Source: an uncultured Eubacteriales bacterium (GTDB lineage Bacteria > Bacillota > Clostridia > Christensenellales > Aristaeellaceae). From it: DNA of 64,000 nucleotides. The translations under genes were made by a program, and so were the position numbers. The notes below the pieces were generated by a model that had not been told where the DNA came from, did not search any database, and saw only the letters and a list, made by a program, of their open reading frames with translations. Below, in pieces: positions 11,342 to 22,712 of the stretch (its first letter is position 1; every line of letters begins with the position of its first letter). The stretch is taken from positions 36,505 through 100,504 of the forward strand of contig ONRC01000006.1 in NCBI GenBank assembly GCA_900320085.1, given 5' to 3'.

Positions 11342-11967
11342 ACCGCCACAAAATGCCCGATAAAGCTGCGCCGGTGCTCCGGGCACGGCCCGAGGCTTTT
11401 TAACGCGGCAATATGCTGCGCGGTACCGTACCCTTTATGTTTGGCAAAACCATAGCCGGGATACAGCTTTTCCAATTCCTCCATCTGCCGGTCACGGGTG
11501 ACCTTGGCGATGATGCTCGCCGCCGCGATGCTGTAACACACGGCGTCGCCATGAATGATGCCCCGTTCCTCGCCGGGCAATCCCAGTCCTTTCACCGCGT
11601 CGATCAGGAACACATCCGCCGGGGCGTTTTCCGCCGCCCGGCGCATGGCCATTTTGGTCGCGCCTAAAATATTGTATTCGTCGATTTCCTGCGCGCTGGC
11701 CTGGCCCACGCCGACAAACAGCGCGGTCGCCATGATTTCGTCATACAGCTTATCCCGCCGCTGAGCGGACAGCTTCTTGCTGTCGTCCACCCACAAAAGC
11801 AGCGGTTCCCTGGGCATCACCACGCAGGCGGCCACCACGTTGCCAACCAACGGGCCGCGCCCAGCCTCATCCATCCCCGCGAAACGGATGCCCGCCTCCC
11901 ACAGGGGCAGGTCAGTCTGAATCAGGGCGTTCAGCCGTTCCCGGCGCTTCTCCTCGATCTTGCTCAT
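11338..11967 (-). CDS. rnhB: Ribonuclease HII
   Basis: 209 residues, normal length. RNase HII removes single ribonucleotides and RNA from RNA-DNA hybrids. The motif GMDEAGRGPLVG (31-42) gives Asp33 and Glu34 of the metal-binding site, VDDSKKLS and FLIDAVKGL give the third acidic site, and the region with KVTRDRQMEEL...GYGFAKHKGYGT is typical. Its 5' end lies inside rbgA (56-base overlap) and its 3' end overlaps yraN, so rbgA-rnhB-yraN is one translational unit. Confidence 0.96.
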   Translation of the reverse strand: MSKIEEKRRERLNALIQTDLPLWEAGIRFAGMDEAGRGPLVGNVVAACVVMPREPLLLWVDDSKKLSAQRRDKLYDEIMATALFVGVGQASAQEIDEYNILGATKMAMRRAAENAPADVFLIDAVKGLGLPGEERGIIHGDAVCYSIAAASIIAKVTRDRQMEELEKLYPGYGFAKHKGYGTAQHIAALKSLGPCPEHRRSFIGHFVAV

Positions 11968-12838
11968 CCACCGTATCCTCCGGCGCTTTTTCTTCTTCCC
12001 GGCGCGGCGCTTCCAGGGTGATGCGGCCCAGCTTGCCGCCGCGGAACTCGTCCAGAATCACCTGGCAGGCGCGTTCGGTGTCGTACACGCCGCCCTTCAT
12101 CAGGAAGCCTCTCCCCTGGCATACCGCGTCAAGCAACTCCGGGCCCCGCAGGGACGTGTCCTTGATCTTGAACCGTTCCACCACCTTGTCCGGGGCGGTT
12201 TCCAGCAGGTCGGTCAATAATTGGATGGACAGCGCCGCCGTGTCCACTACTTCGTCCCGGATGGCGGCGATATAGGCCAGCCGCCGGGCGGCCACCGGGT
12301 CGTCCAGCCGGGGCCAGAGCAAGCCGGGGGTGTCCATGATTTCCAGGTACGGTGTGACTCGCACCCACTGGTTGGAGCGGGTCACGCCGGGCTTGTCCCC
12401 TACCTTGGCGATGCTGCCGCCGTGCAGGCGGTTGATCAATGTGGATTTTCCCACGTTGGGCACCCCCACGATCATGGCCCGCACGGTCTTTTTGATGCCG
12501 CGCTGGGCCGCCCGCTCCACGGTTTCCTTCGCCGCCCGGTCGATCAGGGTCAGGGCGCTTTTCGCCTGCTTGTTCATATCCAGCGCCATGCAGTTGTCAA
12601 TCCCACGGCGCTTGAATTCCTTCAGCCACTGGCTGGTCATGTTCGGGTCCGCCAGGTCGCTTTTCCCCAGCAGCAGCACCCGTTCCTTTCTCGATGTCAG
12701 CCGCATCAAATCCGGGTTCCTGCTGGAAAAGGGCAGCCGCGCATCGCACAGCTCGATCACCACATCCACCCGCGACAGCTGATCGGACAGCAGCCTCTTC
12801 GCCCGCGCCATATGCCCCGGATACCAGTTAATTTCCAT
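11912..12838 (-). CDS. rbgA: Ribosome biogenesis GTPase RbgA (YlqF)
   Basis: 308 residues. This circularly permuted GTPase acts late in 50S subunit assembly. G-motif order is permuted as expected: G4 LLLGKSD (55-61), then G1 GVPNVGKST (125-133), the G2 threonine in GVTRS, and G3 DTPGLLWP (169-176). The N-terminal INWYPGHMARAKR is the family signature. ATG at 12838 is preferred over a TTG 18 bases upstream, which lies on the ribosome-binding GGAAGG itself. The C-terminal ~40 residues are acidic and poorly conserved. Confidence 0.95.
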   Translation of the reverse strand: MEINWYPGHMARAKRLLSDQLSRVDVVIELCDARLPFSSRNPDLMRLTSRKERVLLLGKSDLADPNMTSQWLKEFKRRGIDNCMALDMNKQAKSALTLIDRAAKETVERAAQRGIKKTVRAMIVGVPNVGKSTLINRLHGGSIAKVGDKPGVTRSNQWVRVTPYLEIMDTPGLLWPRLDDPVAARRLAYIAAIRDEVVDTAALSIQLLTDLLETAPDKVVERFKIKDTSLRGPELLDAVCQGRGFLMKGGVYDTERACQVILDEFRGGKLGRITLEAPRREEEKAPEDTVDEQDRGEAPGTAERPDSD

Positions 12839-12895
12839 AAAAGATGAACCTTCCAAAATTTGTAAGTTAAACGCATGATTGCGTTCTGCTTATAA

Positions 12896-12924
12896 AAAAT
12901 AGCACTTTTTATGAAAAAACGCAA
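12896..12924 (-). promoter_or_regulatory. Candidate promoter for rbgA-rnhB-yraN
   Basis: Minus strand: TTGCGT (12924-12919), 17-base spacer ending in TGC, then TATTTT (12901-12896). The TG one base before the -10 is an extended -10 feature. Located about 60 bases upstream of the rbgA ATG in the divergent gap. Confidence 0.45.
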
Positions 12925-13033
12925 GAGGCAATTCTCCGGTTTTACATTTTCGCCCCGTTGGGAAGGAAGCATAGCGGATTTGCAAAAGGCGCATACTATG
13001 CCCAACCAAACAAGGCGGGAGGAGCGATGAAAT

Positions 13034-15304
13034 TTGTCATTACAGGCGATCATTATGGCGGGCGGCGAGGGCGTACGATTGCGCCCCTTGACGGTGCACA
13101 CCCCAAAACCTTTGTGTCCGCTGCTGGGCGAACCGGTGATGGGATACGCCGTCAAGCTGCTTAAAGCACATGGCATAACCGACGTTGGCGTGACGCTGTG
13201 GTATCAGCCGCAGAAGATCCGGCGGACATTTCACAAGGGTGAGCGGTACGGGGTGAAGCTCAAATTTTTTGAGGAAAAGGAGCCGGTCGGCACGGCGGGC
13301 AGCGTGAAGCTGGCCCGGAAGCAGCTGACCGACACCTTTTTCGTTCTGTCCGGCGACGGCTTAACGGACTGCGACCTGACCCAAGCCCTGAGGTTTCACA
13401 AAGAAAAAAAGGCGCTGGCCACCTTGGTGCTCAAGCGCGTTTCGGTGCCGCTGCCCTATGGCGTGGTGCTGACGGACAGCGACAGCCGCGTGACCCGGTT
13501 CATCGAAAAACCGGATTGGAAGCGGGTGTTCAGCGATCTGGTGAATACCGGGGTGTATATTCTGGAGCCCGATATTTTTGATTATATTCCTGATACCGGC
13601 ACCCCGGACTTTGGCAAGGACATTTTCCCCGCCCTGCTTTCCGGCGGCCTGCCGGTGTACGGCTATGAAACGGAGGGCTACTGGTGCGATGTGGGCGACC
13701 AGCGGGCTTACTTGCAGGCGCAGGCGGATTTATTAAAGGATATTGTCAATCTCCCCCATGCCACCGGAATCCATGAAAACGCCCAGATTGCACCGTCGGC
13801 CAGAATCGAGGGGAATTGCTTCATCGGCGACGGTGTGATCATCAGCTCCGGCGCGGTGATCAAAAACGCAGTCATCGGCAGCCGCGCGTATATCGGCCCC
13901 GGCGCGGTGGTGGAAAACAGCTGTTTATGGCCGGACACGACCGTGCAGGAAAAAGCGCGGGTTTCCGGCAGCGTGCTCTGCGACGGCGCGGCGGTGCGCC
14001 AGGGGGCGGAATTGTCCGACGGCTGCGCCCTGGGCCAGCGGGCATCGGTGGGGGCTTTTGCGCTGTTGCGGCCCGGTGTCAAGGTATGGCCGCATTTCCG
14101 GGTCGCGCCGGGCGCCGTCGTTTCCCAGAACGTGACAAGCGGGGATTGGAGCGCGCCGCAATGGACGGCGGGCGGCGCGGTTTGCGATACGGCGGAAAGC
14201 GCCTGTGCGCTGTGCGGAGCGTATGCGCGGGTAACCGGCGCAAAGCGGGTCATCGTGGGCCACAGCGGGGCAGCGGCGCTGGAAACCCTGGCCGCAGGCG
14301 CGTTCAGCGCGGCAGGGGTGGAAACGCGTACGGCAGGCGAAATCACAGCCGCTATGCTGGGCACGCTCATTCGCGCGTTGCGGCTGAACGGCGGCGTGTT
14401 CGCCAGCGGACAAACGCTGCAATTTTTTGATCAAGCCGGATTTCCATTGACTACCCGGCAGACCGCCGCCATGGACGCCTGTGTGCTGCGCCAGGACGCG
14501 CCTGCCGCTTTCGCGCATCCCGCTCCGATCCATTCTTTGCATGGAGCGGAAGAAGTGTACCTGGCTTCCATCCTGCCGCCCGATACCGCAAAGCCTTTGT
14601 TTTCTCCTTTGGCCGTGTTCTGCGATAACACTTTGCTGCTCAAATGGGCGGAGGCGGGGCTGCGCCGCATGGGTGCGCGGGACGTTCGCTTTGGTACGGT
14701 TGCGGAAACAGAGCTGCGCCCGGTGGAAACGGGCTTTCTGCTCTCCCCGGATGGCGGCACCGTGACCGTGTTCACCGCTTCCCACACGCTGACACCGGAA
14801 CAGAAAACGCTGTTGGTATTGGCGCTTTTGTATCAGCAGTCCGGAAAACTCTACGACCTGCCCGGCGTTCCCCGCGCGGCGGAAAGCATCGCGCCGCTGG
14901 CGCTGCCGGATCAGGAAAAGGAATGTATCGCCCAGCGGGCGGCGGAACACGACGGACTGTTCGGTATGTTCCTGATTGCCGACGCCCTGCGGGACGGGCC
15001 GCTGGAAACGCTGCTGAAGAGCCTGCCGGAAACCCATATACAGGCCAAAGAAATCGCCTGCGGCGCTCGGGACAAAGGCCGCATCCTGCATCAGCTATGC
15101 AGCCAGACCGACCTGCCCCACACCCTGGGCGAGGGCTTGCGCGTCAAGCATAACACCGGCTACGCCACCATCGTACCCGACGCCCATCGCAATCTTGTGC
15201 GCATCACCGGCGAAGCCATGAGCAGCGAATTTGCCCAGGAGCTGTGCGATTTTTATTCTGATCAAATACAGAAAATCACTGCAAAAAATAAAATCCTCCC
15301 GTAA
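13034..15304 (+). CDS. Sugar nucleotidyltransferase / left-handed beta-helix / degenerate phosphohexomutase fusion
   Basis: 756 residues. Residues 1-240 are a nucleotidyltransferase: IIMAGGEGVRLRPLT (6-20), VGTAGS, LSGDG (105-109), FIEKPDW and GYWCDVGD. Residues ~255-370 are hexapeptide repeats (AQIAPSARIEGNCFIGDG and following). Residues ~375-756 match the phosphoglucomutase/phosphomannomutase fold, but the phosphoserine loop TASHNP is replaced by VFASGQTLQFFDQAG (about 455-469), so mutase activity is doubtful. The product is probably an NDP-hexose (annotated relatives are mannose-1-phosphate guanylyltransferases). The start is TTG at 13034, with GGGAGGAG nine bases upstream; the nearby ATG at 13027 is out of frame. 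The gene may feed the membrane glycosyltransferases nearby. Confidence 0.85.
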   Translation: MSLQAIIMAGGEGVRLRPLTVHTPKPLCPLLGEPVMGYAVKLLKAHGITDVGVTLWYQPQKIRRTFHKGERYGVKLKFFEEKEPVGTAGSVKLARKQLTDTFFVLSGDGLTDCDLTQALRFHKEKKALATLVLKRVSVPLPYGVVLTDSDSRVTRFIEKPDWKRVFSDLVNTGVYILEPDIFDYIPDTGTPDFGKDIFPALLSGGLPVYGYETEGYWCDVGDQRAYLQAQADLLKDIVNLPHATGIHENAQIAPSARIEGNCFIGDGVIISSGAVIKNAVIGSRAYIGPGAVVENSCLWPDTTVQEKARVSGSVLCDGAAVRQGAELSDGCALGQRASVGAFALLRPGVKVWPHFRVAPGAVVSQNVTSGDWSAPQWTAGGAVCDTAESACALCGAYARVTGAKRVIVGHSGAAALETLAAGAFSAAGVETRTAGEITAAMLGTLIRALRLNGGVFASGQTLQFFDQAGFPLTTRQTAAMDACVLRQDAPAAFAHPAPIHSLHGAEEVYLASILPPDTAKPLFSPLAVFCDNTLLLKWAEAGLRRMGARDVRFGTVAETELRPVETGFLLSPDGGTVTVFTASHTLTPEQKTLLVLALLYQQSGKLYDLPGVPRAAESIAPLALPDQEKECIAQRAAEHDGLFGMFLIADALRDGPLETLLKSLPETHIQAKEIACGARDKGRILHQLCSQTDLPHTLGEGLRVKHNTGYATIVPDAHRNLVRITGEAMSSEFAQELCDFYSDQIQKITAKNKILP

Positions 15305-15312
15305 TGGGAGGA
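15283..15312 (-). terminator. Terminator of mnmA, overlapping the end of the convergent gene
   Basis: Minus strand: TCCTCCC (15312-15306), loop ATTAC, GGGAGGA (15300-15294), then TTTTATTTTTT. The hairpin covers the stop codon of the plus-strand nucleotidyltransferase gene. No T-run exists in the plus direction. Confidence 0.8.
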
Positions 15313-15318
15313 AAAGAC

Positions 15319-17668
<2,350 letters not shown>

Positions 17669-17705
17669 GAATAGCATCCTTCCAAAGTGTTATCATACGG
17701 AAGCT

Positions 17706-17734
17706 ATTGTAGCATACTTGTCAGTTCGCCGCAA
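17706..17734 (-). promoter_or_regulatory. Promoter for the HAD-tmk/mnmA pair
   Basis: Minus strand: TTGCGG (17734-17729), 17 bases ending in TGC, TACAAT (17711-17706), i.e. an extended -10. The -35 lies in the last codons of the upstream glycosyltransferase gene. Confidence 0.55.
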
Positions 17735-18818
17735 GGCTTGATTTCTCGAGCATATGTTCTATGAGGACGCGGTTTTCCTGCAAGCGTTTATTGTCAGGGG
17801 CAAATTTCAGCGCTTGCAAAACAGCTTCGTGCGCCTTATTATGTTGGCCTGTATAGAAATACGCCAGCGCCAGCAAGTCCCATGGCAGGCTACCCCAGGC
17901 GGTGTTCTCGGTGATGTAATTTCTGCTTCTCTCCTGGATCGCCAAAGCCAGTCCGGTCAGGTAAATGACCGCTTCCCAATTCTTTTGTTTGTATTTTTCC
18001 CAAGCTAAATCCATGAACGGCTCCCGCAGGTACGGGGCTTCCGCCATCGCCCGCCAGTACCATTGTTCTGCCGCGGCATTATCACCTTTGCCAAGGTATG
18101 CTTTGGCGATATAGCGCATGGACGCGCAGCGTTCGTCCTTCCAGGTGGCTGTGGAAAGAGATAAATGCTTCTTCAGCATTTGAATACAATCATCCCAGCG
18201 GCCATGAAAATAATATTCCCGGCCCAGGTAATGGGTGTTGCGGTCGTCCTCCGGCGCTTCCCGGACGGACAGCTCCAGCAGGGGCAAATACTGCGCCCGG
18301 GATTTTTCCGGGTCAGGATGGTGATTGAGCTGCATCCCCTCCACCGTGATTCGCTTTTCCTGCCCCTTCCCCTGCCAGGTCAGCACTTCGTGGACGGGAT
18401 GCGTCCAGCGGTATCCATGGCGCGTATGGATTTTGTCCAGCCAGAACACCCGGCCCTCCGAGCCGTCCGGCTCAAAGCTCCAGGTATAGCGGTAGGACGC
18501 GCGGGTCGTTCCCGGCTTCCAGGCGCTTTCCAGTTTGCTTCGCCAGCCGGGCTCGAAGACTTCGTCCAGGTCCGTGCAGACGCAGATGTCAGCATCCTGC
18601 GGCACCAGCGCCAGGGAAGCGTTCCGAGCCGCGTCGAAGCGCCAGGGGGCGATCTTTCTTTCCGTCACATGTACGTGATGCTCCCGCAGGATGGAAACCG
18701 TACCATCCCCGGAGCCCGTGTCCAGCACACAGATGTCATCCGCCTCCCGCATGGATTCGGCCCAGCGGGAAGCGAACTTTGCCTCATCCTTTGCAATGGC
18801 ATAAACGCAGATTTTCAT
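17721..18818 (-). CDS. Family 2 glycosyltransferase with C-terminal TPR-like repeats
   Basis: 365 residues. Residues 1-~200 form a GT-A fold: MKICVYAIAKDE, LDTGSGDGT, and the metal/nucleotide motif CTDLDEVF; the HPVHEVL and HHPDP histidine motifs follow, as in SunS-like protein glycosyltransferases. Residues ~205-365 are helical repeats resembling TPRs. No membrane segment, so cytoplasmic. It lies directly downstream of the collagen-like gene on the same strand, 53 bases away across a terminator, which suggests (without proof) that the Thr-rich collagen-like protein is its acceptor. Start at 18818 after CAGGAGGACGAT. Confidence 0.88.
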   Translation of the reverse strand: MKICVYAIAKDEAKFASRWAESMREADDICVLDTGSGDGTVSILREHHVHVTERKIAPWRFDAARNASLALVPQDADICVCTDLDEVFEPGWRSKLESAWKPGTTRASYRYTWSFEPDGSEGRVFWLDKIHTRHGYRWTHPVHEVLTWQGKGQEKRITVEGMQLNHHPDPEKSRAQYLPLLELSVREAPEDDRNTHYLGREYYFHGRWDDCIQMLKKHLSLSTATWKDERCASMRYIAKAYLGKGDNAAAEQWYWRAMAEAPYLREPFMDLAWEKYKQKNWEAVIYLTGLALAIQERSRNYITENTAWGSLPWDLLALAYFYTGQHNKAHEAVLQALKFAPDNKRLQENRVLIEHMLEKSSLAAN

Positions 18819-18830
18819 ATCGTCCTCCTG

Positions 18831-18860
18831 AAAAAGGGGCTGTGAGGATCTCACAGCCCC
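18831..18860 (-). terminator. Terminator after the collagen-like gene
   Basis: Minus strand: perfect 10-base stem GGGGCTGTGA/TCACAGCCCC (18860-18851 and 18845-18836), loop GATCC, then five Ts. It separates the collagen-like gene from the glycosyltransferase. Confidence 0.9.
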
Positions 18861-18871
18861 GGTCGGTTGGT

Positions 18872-19504
<633 letters not shown>

Positions 19505-19558
19505 TCATTTCAGTTTTTCATTCTTTTGACCGGGCAGTGGTTTTCCCCTGCCCAATTT

Positions 19559-19585
19559 CAGCTTATGCCCGAATGAAAAAAGCGT
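19559..19585 (-). promoter_or_regulatory. Sigma-K-like promoter of the collagen-like gene
   Basis: Minus strand: AC (19585-19584), 16 bases, CATA (19567-19564), three bases, TG. It agrees with the mother-cell sigma-K pattern AC...CATANNNTA except the last base, and has the same spacing as the element at 36961-36987. It overlaps the T-run of the upstream terminator, as a start site for a separately regulated gene would. Confidence 0.5.
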
Positions 19586-19616
19586 GAAAAAAAGAAAACC
19601 GCGTTGCCGCGGTTTT
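19586..19616 (-). terminator. Terminator of the lipid kinase gene
   Basis: Minus strand: AAAACCGCG/CGCGGTTTT stem of nine bases (19616-19608 and 19603-19595) with a four-base loop, followed by CTTTTTTT. Confidence 0.9.
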
Positions 19617-19647
19617 CGCTTATTCTTGTTCTAATCAAAAGGTATTT

Positions 19648-20517
19648 TTATACTCTGTGCACCCACAGCACATCGGGCAGAACTCGGGCGATGGCCTGGG
19701 TTTCCGGGACGATTTCGCCGTCAATGTTCACGCGCATCCGCGGCGCGGAAAACACGACGGAGGACGCGCGGAAAAACTCCGTTTCCGGGAAAGTCATGAT
19801 CTTTCCCCGCATCAGGCCGACGAGCCGCGCCGGCAGGTTCCGCTTGCTGATTTTCCCCACGATCACCACGTCGAACAATCCGTCGTCCGCTTTGGCTTCC
19901 GGGGCGATGGGGATGCCGCCGCCGATGATGCCGCCGTTGCCGACCGCCATCACGAATGCTTCCCGCGTGATCGTTTCGCCGCCATCGATGGAAAAAGTGA
20001 TTGGAACAGCGCGGAAGCGAAACAGCGTTTGAAGCACCCCATAGAGGTATGGCAGCAGCCCGCGGCAATAGCGTTTGGCCTTTTCCGCGTAATCCAGCAC
20101 CGACACGTCAAAGCCCGTGCCGATTTCGTTGAGGAACATCCGCCCGTTGATTTCCCCCGCGTCCGTCCTTTTCGCCGGATGAGACAAAACGAACGCCAGC
20201 GCCGCTTCCGGGTTCAGGGGCGAGCCGAGTGTTTTGGCAAAATCATTTCCCGTCCCGGCGGGAATGATGCCCAGTGCCGTATCTGTCCCGGCCAGTCCCT
20301 GCGCCACCTCAAACGCGGTGCCGTCGCCGCCGATGGAAAGAACGGTATCTGCTCCTGCAGCGCTGGCTTCCCGGGCCAACGCCGGCGCATGGCCGGGCCC
20401 TTCCGTCCAGAGCAGGCGATATTCCACCCCTTGTTCGGACAGCAGCTTCCCGATTCTTTCGCCTGTTTTTCTCCCGCGGCCATTCCCGGCGATGGGATTG
20501 CAGATGGCGCAGATCAT
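19648..20517 (-). CDS. Diacylglycerol kinase-family lipid kinase (DgkB/YegS type)
   Basis: 289 residues. The catalytic domain shows NPIAGNGRGRK (7-17), the nucleotide-binding GGDGT (63-67) and AGTGNDFA (87-94). The C-terminal beta domain contains MAVGNGGIIGGGIPIAPEA and DDGLFDVV, typical of the family. It would phosphorylate diacylglycerol or a related lipid at the membrane, recycling lipid-synthesis by-products, but substrate cannot be read from sequence. ATG at 20517 follows GGAGGAACGAGGGG. It is monocistronic with its own terminator. Confidence 0.92.
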   Translation of the reverse strand: MICAICNPIAGNGRGRKTGERIGKLLSEQGVEYRLLWTEGPGHAPALAREASAAGADTVLSIGGDGTAFEVAQGLAGTDTALGIIPAGTGNDFAKTLGSPLNPEAALAFVLSHPAKRTDAGEINGRMFLNEIGTGFDVSVLDYAEKAKRYCRGLLPYLYGVLQTLFRFRAVPITFSIDGGETITREAFVMAVGNGGIIGGGIPIAPEAKADDGLFDVVIVGKISKRNLPARLVGLMRGKIMTFPETEFFRASSVVFSAPRMRVNIDGEIVPETQAIARVLPDVLWVHRV

Positions 20518-20641
20518 CCCCTCGTTCCTCCCTCACATTTTCTTATCCGCCTTACTTTACCTGAATTTTTCATATTTGTAAATACCATGCTTCTGACAAA
20601 TTGACGCCACAGAAATTTTACATCAATTTCCCGATTTCAGA

Positions 20642-20671
20642 TTGACAAAAGAACGGAATCAGGCATAAAAT
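20642..20671 (+). promoter_or_regulatory. Sigma-A promoter of the secreted Cys-His protein gene
   Basis: TTGACA (20642-20647), 18-base spacer, TAAAAT (20666-20671), about 55 bases before the ATG at 20726. Confidence 0.7.
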
Positions 20672-20725
20672 GAAAAAAAGTTTGTCCGCCGCCGGATCAC
20701 CGCGGCGAAGGAAAGGAGCGGGAGG

Positions 20726-21463
20726 ATGCTGAAAAAATGGCTGGCTGGAATGATGGCTGTTCTGCTTTTGGCCGCCTCCATTCCCGCTTGCGCGGAAAAC
20801 ACGCCCCTCAGCGCGCGGGACGAGCTGATCGACGCGATCATCGAAACGGGGCATCAGCTGTTTATCGCCGCCAACGGCAAATTGCAGCGCGCGCAAAAGG
20901 CCGGAGACATTTACGTTTGCAAAAATTTTACGGTGCATGTATTCCGGCAAAACGCCTCCGGGTACCAAATGGCGGAATTTCCCGGCGTCGCCCTGCGGGT
21001 GCCGAACAACCTGCCCGCGAAAGAATGCAAGCCCCGCGCTTACGGCTACTGCTGGGAGGACGTGGCGGCAGAGGACGGCAATCCGTTTTACATCGCCGCG
21101 CAATTCCTTTATGACAGCAGCGAAACCAAGCAGCAGAACATGGAGCGGGCCATCGAATTCATGAAGCAGGTGAAGCGCGGCGACTATTTCCAGATGAGCG
21201 CGGAATACTATTACGGCGTGGGCGCCCACAGCGCTATCATGATCGCCGACTATGACCCCCAGACCAACACTGTCCATTGGATGGACAGCAACATGGTGGG
21301 CGAAAAACGAAACGGCGTGCGCTACGGCAAGGTGCAGTATGACGCGGTGAAGGATATATCCTGGTGGGCCGACGCCTTCTGCAAGAAAAAGCGCGGGGCG
21401 ACGATCTACCGCCTGCGGGATGATATCGTTCATGCGTCCGATTCCAACGGGTCACACGAGTAA
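20726..21463 (+). CDS. Secreted protein of unknown function, possible NlpC/P60- or papain-like Cys hydrolase
   Basis: 245 residues. Residues 1-23 are a Sec signal peptide (KKWLAGMMAVLLLAASIPACA). I do not recognise a named family. The mature part has an order reminiscent of NlpC/P60-like folds: Cys65 in AGDIYVCKNFTVHVF at a helix start, His168 in VGAHSAIMIADYD at the start of a strand, and Asp187 in VHWMDSN. Together these could be a Cys-His-Asp triad, perhaps acting on peptidoglycan peptides. Seven cysteines in all are present. It is followed by a regulator gene but has its own promoter and ribosome site (GGAGCGGGAGG). Enzyme assignment is a guess from motif order. Confidence 0.6.
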   Translation: MLKKWLAGMMAVLLLAASIPACAENTPLSARDELIDAIIETGHQLFIAANGKLQRAQKAGDIYVCKNFTVHVFRQNASGYQMAEFPGVALRVPNNLPAKECKPRAYGYCWEDVAAEDGNPFYIAAQFLYDSSETKQQNMERAIEFMKQVKRGDYFQMSAEYYYGVGAHSAIMIADYDPQTNTVHWMDSNMVGEKRNGVRYGKVQYDAVKDISWWADAFCKKKRGATIYRLRDDIVHASDSNGSHE

Positions 21464-21514
21464 CCGTTTCGCTTTTTCCATGGGATGATTCTGAAAATTA
21501 TTCACAGATGGGGA

Positions 21515-21543
21515 TGTACATTTTCGGGAAAAAATGCTATAAT
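21515..21543 (+). promoter_or_regulatory. Promoter of the CdaR/PucR-like regulator
   Basis: TGTACA (21515-21520), 17 bases, TATAAT (21538-21543) with an extended -10 TG at 21535-21536. Confidence 0.65.
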
Positions 21544-21609
21544 ACGAATGATAACAAATTGAAGCGCGTAAATACAGGCAACCTCTGATTTGAGAAGGGA
21601 GAACCCGGA

Positions 21610-22680
21610 ATGGATAATCGTCTACTATTTCAGCTTCAGCAGATTTTTTCCCGACTCCATACCCCGATTTCTCTTTTGGACGCTGACGGAAACAGCCTGA
21701 TTCCCAACGAAGACATCCGCTTTTCCCTGCCCCAGCTCACCCAGCCTGGCGTTCCCGTGGCCCAGGACGGACGGCTGTACCAGATTTGCGCCTCCGCGCC
21801 GCACTGGGTCATCATGACCACGATCTCCGACGCCGACGCGGCGCGTGATGCATTTTTGCTCTGCGACGCAATGATCGGCGCCGCCATCACCGCCAACGAA
21901 GCGGGCAACGACTTGAATAACGCCTACCAGCGGATTCTGCAAAATGAATTATCTCTGGCGGAACTGGACGCGGTGGTGGACGAACACGGCATCGCCGCCA
22001 ACATGCCCCGCTGCGTGCTGCTGATGCACATGGTGCAGGTGCAGCAGCGATCCGCTTATGAAATATTGGAAGAATTCCTGCCCCGGGCGAGCACCGACGT
22101 GCTGGTGTCCATGGACAAGCATACCGCCGCCTTCGTCAAGGACGTGAGCGGCCTGGAGGACGAGGACGAATTGCGCCAGTTCGCCTGCGCCGTGCAGGAA
22201 ACGCTGATGGGCGAAATCGCCCTGCCGGTGATGATCGGAATCGGCGAGGTGGCGAAAACCGTGGGCGAGCTTCACGCCTCCTACCGCCAGGCCCGCCGGG
22301 CCATTGAGATCGGCCGCGCCTACGCCCCGGAGCGCACCATCCACGTCTACCGCTCCATGATGCTGGAACGCTTCCTGTCCGATCTGTCCCCCGAAATGGC
22401 GGAGCACTACCATGGGCTTTTGTTCAACCGTTCCACCGCCCGGCTGTTCGGCGAGGAAATGCTCTACACCATCGAGATGTTCTTCAAGAAAGACCTGAAT
22501 TTGTCCGATACCGCACGGCAGCTTTACATCCACCGCAACACCCTGGTGTACCGGCTGGACAAAGTGCAGCGCCAGGTAGGCCTCGACCTGCGTAAATTCG
22601 AGGACGCCGTCACGTTCAAAATGCTGCTTGAAATGCGCAAATGCGGCAATAATAAAACAAAAGTAAAGAAGGGGCGGTGA
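21610..22680 (+). CDS. CdaR/PucR-family transcriptional regulator
   Basis: 356 residues. The C-terminal ~60 residues hold the PucR-type helix-turn-helix: LNLSDTARQLYIHRNTLVYRLDKVQ, followed by VGLDLRKFEDAVTFKMLLEM. The central region (~150-290) resembles the GGDEF-like domain of this family (VMIGIGEVAKTVGELHASYRQARRAIEIG). The N-terminal ~100 residues look like a sensory domain for a small molecule (sugar diacid or purine catabolite in studied relatives). The target is unknown; the protease gene 32 bases downstream is probably co-transcribed. Start ATG with AGGGAG upstream. Confidence 0.88.
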   Translation: MDNRLLFQLQQIFSRLHTPISLLDADGNSLIPNEDIRFSLPQLTQPGVPVAQDGRLYQICASAPHWVIMTTISDADAARDAFLLCDAMIGAAITANEAGNDLNNAYQRILQNELSLAELDAVVDEHGIAANMPRCVLLMHMVQVQQRSAYEILEEFLPRASTDVLVSMDKHTAAFVKDVSGLEDEDELRQFACAVQETLMGEIALPVMIGIGEVAKTVGELHASYRQARRAIEIGRAYAPERTIHVYRSMMLERFLSDLSPEMAEHYHGLLFNRSTARLFGEEMLYTIEMFFKKDLNLSDTARQLYIHRNTLVYRLDKVQRQVGLDLRKFEDAVTFKMLLEMRKCGNNKTKVKKGR

Positions 22681-22712
22681 CATAACCGTCCTTTCCACCG
22701 AAGGGAGAACGC

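Noticed and set aside
12958..13164. Start MKFVITGDHYGG at ATG 13027 as a gene start
   Set aside because: It is in another frame, ends within 50 codons, and GGGAGGAG is only two bases from it, while the TTG at 13034 has correct spacing and opens the nucleotidyltransferase fold.
20518..20641. Promoter of the lipid kinase gene
   Set aside because: TTGTCA with AATATG after 17 bases on the minus strand is too poor in the -10 to report as a feature.
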